Virus record (IMG/VR): IMGVR_UViG_3300020735_000007
Location: 36,877-100,876 of that record
Source of the DNA: a virus
Strand: one strand, 5' to 3'
DNA length: 64,000 nt
Part shown: positions 58,636-64,000 of the stretch, piece by piece
How the letters are laid out: every line of letters begins with the position of its first letter
Numbering within the stretch: the first letter of the stretch is position 1
Notes under the pieces: generated by a model
Databases searched by the model: none
What the model was told of the DNA's origin: nothing
What the model saw: the letters and a program-made list of their open reading frames with translations, nothing else
Translations under genes and position numbers: made by a program

Positions 58636-60933
58636 TTATTCACCAAGACAGCCCTTAAGCTCTTCAAGTTCTTCACCAAAAGATTGTGAAGCATCCATAT
58701 TATCTGTATCCATATAGATTTCTTCACCAGCTACCTTGCTATAAGCGGCTACAGGCTCTCCACTCTCAGTTAAAACAAATACAGGAGCATACATCTTTCC
58801 ATATTTAGGGTCTTTCAAATCCCAAGCACAATCTCTGTGCTGTCTGCAAAACTTAGCAAGTTCATCAGCATCAGCAGCCTCGTATTTAGTCCATTGTCCA
58901 CCAGATTGAGTGGAACAAACAACAGCGGAAGCTCTCTTACGTTTACGGGAAGAGGTTTTTTCTTCTTCATACTCATCTAGAATATCAGAAGCATTCGCAC
59001 CGATTTCTTCATCAAATTCATCAAGACCCTCTTCGCTACTTTCACCTTCTGAGGTTTCGGCTCCCGCATCAAACATAGTTTCGGCAGTGTCGGTGACATC
59101 GCCGCCTTCAAAATCAACCAAATCATCTTCGCCTTCGTCACTCTCTACTCCGAGATCAATATCAAGATTAGAGGCAAGGTTCTCAACAGCTTCTGCAATT
59201 TCATCAAGACTGTGGTATAGCTCTTGCACGGCTTCTTCAACAGCTTCTGGATTTTCACCAGCAATACGGCGAAGGGCAGCAGCATACTTCTTACGAGAGG
59301 CGACTTTTTCTGATAAAGAAGCATCATCTGAAGAAGCGGTTAGATTCAGATTTTCAGTGAGAGCTTCAGATGCTTCTTTCAATGAAGCAAAAGCAGCGGT
59401 GATTTCATTAAGAGCATGGCCGAGTTCCTGAGGTTCTTCGTTAGCAATACGCTGGAGGGTAGCATATTTATTAGCAGTGACTTTAATCTTAGAACCTTCA
59501 GGTTCTCCAGGCATAGAAACCATCTTGCGTTCATTATCAACAGTAAGAGTAGTGTGTTCAACATCTTTAGCAGATGGAGTCTTCTTAAAAGAAGGATTAA
59601 CTTTTTCTGGCATGGAGGAAACAGGATCTTTACTTGAAGGATTATCACTTAATTTTTCAGGCATATCGGTAATTTCATCAGCTTTCTTTCTCTTCATAGC
59701 CGATACTTTCTTATTATTATCAACACAAGTTGGGCAAGGCTGTCCAGGGGCTGTTGCTGTTCCACAATTAGGGCAGTTAGACTGTCCAGGAGGGGCAGGG
59801 GTGGGAGCCTTAGCACCGGGGGCAGGGGGCGTGTTTGGGGTTGGCCTTCCAGTTGAAGTAACGGGAGGCTTGGGAGATGAAAGCCCAGTTTGAGTGTAAG
59901 GGGTAGTATCGGCTCGTCTTGAACGCATAGGTTCCTCCATGTTAGACTGTTTTAAAAGACCGGATTCTTCGGTTGTATTCAGCATTTTTCCTTCTGGTGT
60001 TTGAAGAAATTTCTGGACAAATCCAGGAAATGCTTTGTGGAAAATTCTTTGAGCGGCATATTCTGAGATATCCAAATTAGTAGCCAGTTCTGTAATAAGT
60101 TGAGAAGACTTCATGGCTGGGGAATCCAAAATAATATTCATGCAAGCAAGAACCCTGTCTCTTGAAGTATCCCTCATTGATAATTTAGTTATCCATTTAG
60201 TGAAGAGTGTGCGAAATTTTTCTAAATCGGCTCGTTTTATCACACTCTGTTGATCTTCATCCATTTCTCCATGTTCTAAAATAGGAGCGGCTTCTCCAGG
60301 TTCGGTCGGAGTTCCACCATCCATAATTAAAAGTTCATCACTTGTTCCATAAGTGCTATCAATCCAAGCAACGATTTTAGATTTTTGGTAAGAAAAATAA
60401 TTTTTAAGATAAGAAGAAATTTGTTGAGCAAGTGGGAGGGCTTGATTTGTTTCAGATAATCTAGAAGGATCAAAATTTTTTAAAATATCAATTTCAAAAA
60501 GAGTATGAATAAGCATATTATGAATAGCTTCATCCCTTCTCTCCTCCTGTGAAACGGTTGATTTGAAAACAGATTCAAGCCACTTGCTCCAATGCATTTT
60601 TTCATCTACTGGCATCCCATGTTCTTTAATAGCTGAGACTACATATAGATCAAAATCTTGATTATAAGAAAAAAACTTAAATAAGTTAGCTAATCTTATC
60701 TCTCCAGCAGTCTTCTTAGCAAGGTTGGTTAAACTGTCGCCTTTAATAGTCTTGACATCCCCATTTTTGTAAGCGATTTTGTATAATCGACCTTCTTTTC
60801 TATTAGTTGATGAAACAATTTGAAAAGGTTCTCCTACTCTTGGAATAATAAAAGCTCCAGGAGTAAATGTGGCTACTTTGTTCCTATTTTTTGATGGGAG
60901 TGAAGTATTAACATTTGAGGAAGGAAAAGACAT
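58636..60933 (-). CDS. Large virion-like protein with tandem helical repeat
   Basis: The 765-residue product has a helical N-terminal domain (about 60-330) ending near KAFPGFVQKFLQTPEGKML, a Pro-rich linker with a zinc knuckle CPNCGTATAPGQPCPTC (about 390-408), and two tandem helical repeats near 490-625: KYATLQRIANEEPQELGHAL and KYAAALRRIAGENPEAVEEA. These are followed by acidic stretches and a C-terminal domain with CRQHRDCAWDLKDP. No enzyme is recognised. A tail or head accessory role is suggested by position. A terminator follows. Confidence 0.6.
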   Translation of the reverse strand: MSFPSSNVNTSLPSKNRNKVATFTPGAFIIPRVGEPFQIVSSTNRKEGRLYKIAYKNGDVKTIKGDSLTNLAKKTAGEIRLANLFKFFSYNQDFDLYVVSAIKEHGMPVDEKMHWSKWLESVFKSTVSQEERRDEAIHNMLIHTLFEIDILKNFDPSRLSETNQALPLAQQISSYLKNYFSYQKSKIVAWIDSTYGTSDELLIMDGGTPTEPGEAAPILEHGEMDEDQQSVIKRADLEKFRTLFTKWITKLSMRDTSRDRVLACMNIILDSPAMKSSQLITELATNLDISEYAAQRIFHKAFPGFVQKFLQTPEGKMLNTTEESGLLKQSNMEEPMRSRRADTTPYTQTGLSSPKPPVTSTGRPTPNTPPAPGAKAPTPAPPGQSNCPNCGTATAPGQPCPTCVDNNKKVSAMKRKKADEITDMPEKLSDNPSSKDPVSSMPEKVNPSFKKTPSAKDVEHTTLTVDNERKMVSMPGEPEGSKIKVTANKYATLQRIANEEPQELGHALNEITAAFASLKEASEALTENLNLTASSDDASLSEKVASRKKYAAALRRIAGENPEAVEEAVQELYHSLDEIAEAVENLASNLDIDLGVESDEGEDDLVDFEGGDVTDTAETMFDAGAETSEGESSEEGLDEFDEEIGANASDILDEYEEEKTSSRKRKRASAVVCSTQSGGQWTKYEAADADELAKFCRQHRDCAWDLKDPKYGKMYAPVFVLTESGEPVAAYSKVAGEEIYMDTDNMDASQSFGEELEELKGCLGE

Positions 60934-60944
60934 TAGGTTTTTCC

Positions 60945-61160
60945 TTAGTCAAGAGTAATATCGCGCTCTTCCTGAGAGAAAGAATCTTTCTTGTCACTCT
61001 TTAGAATAGCTTCAAGAGTATCTAAATACTTCTTGTGGTCGGCAAATGCAACTGGATCAGCATTATCTTCTTCATTAGCGGTCTTGATACCAGCTTGCTT
61101 TAGTTCTTGAGCGTATAATCTGTTCATTGCAGAATTGTCGGCGGCAGCAATTTTAGCCAT
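60945..61160 (-). CDS. Small hypothetical protein
   Basis: The 71-residue product is helical, with an AKIAAADNSAMNRLYAQELKQ start and an acidic C-terminus. SD CTAAAGGAG precedes the start. It runs into the 765-residue gene with 11 bases between. No family recognised. Confidence 0.55.
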   Translation of the reverse strand: MAKIAAADNSAMNRLYAQELKQAGIKTANEEDNADPVAFADHKKYLDTLEAILKSDKKDSFSQEERDITLD

Positions 61161-61227
61161 ATGGACTCCTTTAGAGAAAAACTCTACAGATAAGAATCCA
61201 AAAGTCAGCTTTTTGCGATACTTCTAT

Positions 61228-61665
61228 CTAACGATGCCTTCTTGCAGCACGAATTAATTTCGATTTTGCCTGTTTTGAAGCCGGGGCGTCTACACTAGTA
61301 ATAGCTTGAAACAAATTTTTGTTAGTGGCCCTTTGAAACTCATTTAATTGTTCTTCATCAAGTCCTTTTGTTTTAATGAGGTATTGGTGAACCATTCTAG
61401 CCAAATAAGTTAGTGCAGCTTTTTCTTTAGGATCTTCCGCAGATAATTGGGTAATATCACATTTAGCCAGAGGCAAACCCGGCTTAATCATAAAATTCTG
61501 AGAACCCTTTACCCTTGCGATACCTTCACGAATTTTCATCCAAATTGACTGGACATCCACAGCAGAGGAGGGATCTGGAACTTGAGATTGTTGTGGAACT
61601 TGATGTCTTTTATAGTCAGCAGTTGGAAATCTTTTAGCTCTTTTGTTCATTAAATTGGATTTCAT
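61228..61665 (-). CDS. Basic hypothetical protein
   Basis: The 145-residue product is basic at both ends (MKSNLMNKRAKRFPTADYKR and KSKLIRAARRHR). The centre is helical, with SIWMKIREGIARVKG. The basic ends suggest nucleic-acid or capsid contact. It follows the virion-like protein upstream with 16 bases between them. Confidence 0.55.
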   Translation of the reverse strand: MKSNLMNKRAKRFPTADYKRHQVPQQSQVPDPSSAVDVQSIWMKIREGIARVKGSQNFMIKPGLPLAKCDITQLSAEDPKEKAALTYLARMVHQYLIKTKGLDEEQLNEFQRATNKNLFQAITSVDAPASKQAKSKLIRAARRHR

Positions 61666-61681
61666 ATTTCCTCCATCAAAG

Positions 61682-62533
61682 TTAAATTAACCAACGTTGC
61701 TGTCTCAATCCAGCCGAATACGGTCTATTAGCTGCGGCAAGGGCGGCGATTTCATTAAATTCAGACTTGTATGCTTCTGCTAAAGCCATATAAGTTGAAG
61801 CCTTATTAATATCCAAAGAAACCCCATTCAACGAATAACTAAATTCCTCAGCACCCCAACGGCAACCTTCAGCGGAAAGACATTTAGCGGCGGCACCGAG
61901 ACAAGCAATTTTCCCCCAGGAGTCGGGAGCGGAATCAATAGTATAGAAGTATTCGTTTAATGGATTTATCATGTTCATTTGAGCCAAGGCTAATTGAAGC
62001 ATACGATTAATAGTGGCATCTGTCCAAATAAACCCTGCCCTTGAAGTAAACCCGGCAACTACTTTTCCTGATGTGGGAGGTCTAAAATGATAATTTCTAT
62101 CCGGATCGGTATCTGACAATAATTCTCTTGTCATTTGAATTAAAACAGTGGATCTAGCAGATGTGGTTGGCTTTTGAGAGAGAAAAACTGATGGGGCTTC
62201 AATGGAAGAAGTAGCCGGGGTAAAATTAACCACCTGAAATTCTTCATAAATAGTATCAAATGGAGAATCAAAGTAACGGCCAATCTTCCAAACTAAATTG
62301 TATCTCCCCTCCCATATTGAAGGAATGGACATATGTACATGATAGACCCCAACTGAATCTCTATGAGGTTGAGAGTCGGGGAGAGTGACAAGAGTTTGAA
62401 CGTTAGTTTCAACATCTACAGAATAAATGGAATAACATATAGTGTGCGGATCAAACAGGGAGCCATCTTCGTTCCTGATAAGAATATTTAAGTCACCTGG
62501 GCCAAGAATTTTGCCTGAAGCTAATGAAATCAT
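61682..62533 (-). CDS. Virion structural protein (neck or adaptor-like)
   Basis: The 283-residue product has an N-terminal beta-sandwich-like region with DGSLFDPHTICYSIYSVDVETN and YHVHMSIPSIWEGRYNLVWKIG, then a helical second half with DATINRMLQLALAQMNMINP and INKASTYMALAEAYKSEFNEIAALA. The beta-then-alpha layout is one I associate with phage adaptor or neck proteins, but the family is not identified. It starts a minus-strand unit divergent to the UvrD-type helicase 68 bp away. Confidence 0.6.
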   Translation of the reverse strand: MISLASGKILGPGDLNILIRNEDGSLFDPHTICYSIYSVDVETNVQTLVTLPDSQPHRDSVGVYHVHMSIPSIWEGRYNLVWKIGRYFDSPFDTIYEEFQVVNFTPATSSIEAPSVFLSQKPTTSARSTVLIQMTRELLSDTDPDRNYHFRPPTSGKVVAGFTSRAGFIWTDATINRMLQLALAQMNMINPLNEYFYTIDSAPDSWGKIACLGAAAKCLSAEGCRWGAEEFSYSLNGVSLDINKASTYMALAEAYKSEFNEIAALAAANRPYSAGLRQQRWLI

Positions 62534-62601
62534 AAGATAGCCCTTTCACAAAGGAATTGAAAATTCAGATTTTTTAGGAGTATCAACAAATAGGGGGAAG
62601 T

Positions 62602-64000
62602 GTGAACCTGAATGAAGAGCAAAAATTGGCAGTTGAACATCCTTTAGACCATCCTGCGGTAGTCATGGCTGGGGCAGGAAGTGGCAAAACAACCGTATTA
62701 ACTCAACGATTGGCTTGGCTTATGGATGTTAAGGAGCAGAATCCTAAGAAACTTCTGGCCTTAACCTTTACAAATAAGGCGGCAAGAGAGCTAGTAGACC
62801 GTTTAAGTCTACGAGAGGAGCATGAAAGACCAAGAGTAACAACTATTCATAGTCTTGCTCTCTCTGCTATTCGTAGAAATCCTGTGGGGTTTGGGCTTAG
62901 TGAAAAAATTACTCCAATTGATGATTATAATCAGAAGCAAATCATAAAAAAGGTCATTGAGGAACAAAATTTAGTTGAAGAAGTCAAGGAATGGGATCTA
63001 TTAGAGAAGATAGGATACCACAGGGCGCGAGGCATTGGTTTCAAGGTGGACTACACCAAAGAAGTCCATGAGAAGGCTCTGGTGGCCTATGGGGGGCAAA
63101 GAGCGATATCCTCAGATGAACTCTCCGTGTGGGCAGGTTATGAGAAGTACAAACAGAAAATAAGCGTGGTTGATTTTGATGATATGCTTCATCTTGTCAC
63201 CAGAAGAGGGAGAGAAGATGAAAAATGGCGTAATAATCTTCAAAAAATGTTCCATCATGTGCTTATGGATGAGAGTCAGGACACATCTGTAGTCCAGTGG
63301 GAGCTAATTAATCTATTGATTGGACCTACAAATAAGAATCTTTATTGCGTAGGAGATTTGAGTCAATGTCAACCCCCAGGAACAAAGATAAAAGTAGTCA
63401 CTAATCCAACTTTCAATGGACATAGGGGGGGGAATGGAAAAGCAAGAGCAATAGTAGTTAAAAAAAATATAGAAGATTTAACTAACCAGGATAAGGTTAT
63501 CAGTTGGAATAAACATGATCAGATATCTTATAGTGCAGGAAAGAGCATAGAAGTTGGTAAACGATACTACTCTGGCCCATTATATTCTATTTGTACAGAT
63601 GAAGGGGTAACTAAATGCACCCCTAATCATTGGAATTGGGTTCGCTTTAATAAAAATTCTCATGGAAAATACGCCGTTTATCTAATGTGGCGACCAGATA
63701 TGGGATTCAGAATCGGATTAACAGTGTTTAAAAGAAGCACAGGAGTAAGTGGTAGAGGTTCTTATGGATTAACCTCAAGAATGGTTCAAGAAAAGGCTGA
63801 AAGAGGTTGGATTCTTCGTATTTGTGAAACTAGACAAGAAGCAGAAGCGTGGGAAGAAGCATATTCCGTTAAATTCGGTATCCCAGAATCTGTTTTTGAA
63901 TGTGGGCCTTGCAGAAACAAAACACAAGAACAGATAAGATTAATATTTTCTCATGCGAACCCCTGTGGAGGTTTAAAATGTCTTGAGGAGCATGGTCTAC
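62602..64000 (+). CDS. UvrD/Rep-type helicase with an intein (partial)
   Basis: The GTG start at 62602 follows AGGGGGAAG; no better ATG is in frame. Visible motifs are Walker A AGAGSGKTT (about 24-32), LTFTNKAARE (motif Ia), VDFDDMLHL (about 189-197), the Walker B variant LMDESQDTS (about 220-228) and LYCVGDLSQ (motif III), after which an intein begins at residue 256. The chain runs off the right edge with the intein unfinished. It is the only large gene on this strand except the HNH gene. UvrD-type helicases unwind DNA in repair and replication. Confidence 0.9.
   Translation, partial: MNLNEEQKLAVEHPLDHPAVVMAGAGSGKTTVLTQRLAWLMDVKEQNPKKLLALTFTNKAARELVDRLSLREEHERPRVTTIHSLALSAIRRNPVGFGLSEKITPIDDYNQKQIIKKVIEEQNLVEEVKEWDLLEKIGYHRARGIGFKVDYTKEVHEKALVAYGGQRAISSDELSVWAGYEKYKQKISVVDFDDMLHLVTRRGREDEKWRNNLQKMFHHVLMDESQDTSVVQWELINLLIGPTNKNLYCVGDLSQCQPPGTKIKVVTNPTFNGHRGGNGKARAIVVKKNIEDLTNQDKVISWNKHDQISYSAGKSIEVGKRYYSGPLYSICTDEGVTKCTPNHWNWVRFNKNSHGKYAVYLMWRPDMGFRIGLTVFKRSTGVSGRGSYGLTSRMVQEKAERGWILRICETRQEAEAWEEAYSVKFGIPESVFECGPCRNKTQEQIRLIFSHANPCGGLKCLEEHGL
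63367..64000 (+). other. UvrD helicase intein (partial)
   Basis: The intein starts C256 (CQPPGTKIKVV) immediately after GDLSQ. A block-B-like segment YSICTDEGVTKCTPNHWNWV follows. The next part has a WILRICETRQEAEAWEEAYS segment and YSVKFGIPESVFEC, which may belong to an associated endonuclease. C-terminal splice residues lie outside the window. Confidence 0.85.

Noticed and set aside
1-64000. CRISPR arrays, insertion sequences, integrase or attachment sites
   Set aside because: No direct-repeat spacer arrays, transposase motifs or integrase genes were seen; mobile content is limited to inteins and HNH genes.

Overview
The window is one continuous stretch of a large tailed-phage genome, almost certainly a myovirus. 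The evidence is a complete head and contractile-tail assembly set (portal, large terminase, tail sheath, probable tail tube, prohead protease, scaffold-like protein, decoration-like protein, major capsid protein) together with phage replication enzymes (family A DNA polymerase, primase-type zinc finger protein, UvrD-type and SNF2-type helicases), tRNAs and free-standing HNH endonucleases. The DNA is AT-leaning and nearly every gene has a clear Shine-Dalgarno sequence, often within TTAAAGGAG, so the host is a bacterium that uses SD-led initiation. I cannot name the host. No tape measure, baseplate or fibre module is visible, so the genome must extend well beyond 64 kb.

Almost all genes lie on the minus strand and are read from high to low coordinates. 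Only an HNH endonuclease at 8.6-9.3 kb and a UvrD-type helicase at the right edge are on the plus strand. In reading direction, 62.5-55.6 kb holds virion-like and hypothetical proteins, several with zinc ribbons, plus an HTH protein. 55.6-49.9 kb holds a very large zinc-ribbon protein, hypotheticals and a CHC2-type zinc protein. 49.9-45.8 kb encodes the DNA polymerase. 45.3-23.7 kb is the packaging, tail and head block: portal, TerL, neck-like proteins, sheath, tube, protease, scaffold, decoration, major capsid. This resembles the T4 order 17-18-19-20-21-22-23 with the portal moved to the front. 23.6-14.7 kb holds further large structural proteins. 14.6-11.8 kb holds an HExxH protein, a hemerythrin and a GH46-like lysin coupled to a small membrane protein. 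11.8-8.4 kb is an RNA-rich island with tRNAs, odd tRNA-like genes and large structured non-coding RNA candidates interrupted by HNH genes. 8.3-0 kb holds small accessory genes, a methyltransferase-glycosyltransferase fusion, a SLOG/DUF2493 protein and an SNF2-type helicase.

Four features stand out. First, there are four inteins in three essential enzymes, each at or beside a conserved motif: two in TerL, one in the DNA polymerase, and one in the UvrD-type helicase that runs off the right edge. Second, the RNA island contains a roughly 590-nt stretch rich in long complementary segments that resembles the large ornate phage RNAs (GOLLD/ROOL type), plus two tRNAs whose anticodon loops are expanded to 17 and 48 nt and two with abnormal variable regions. 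Third, five promoters share an unusual architecture, TTGCCA-like followed by exactly 19 bp and then TATAAT, and sit at transcription-unit boundaries. Fourth, there are several post-transcriptional control candidates: hairpins that hide ribosome binding sites, a five-codon leader ORF, and a small gene that reads through only with a +1 shift. Coordinates were checked by hand translation where given; structures are manual pairings, not computed folds.
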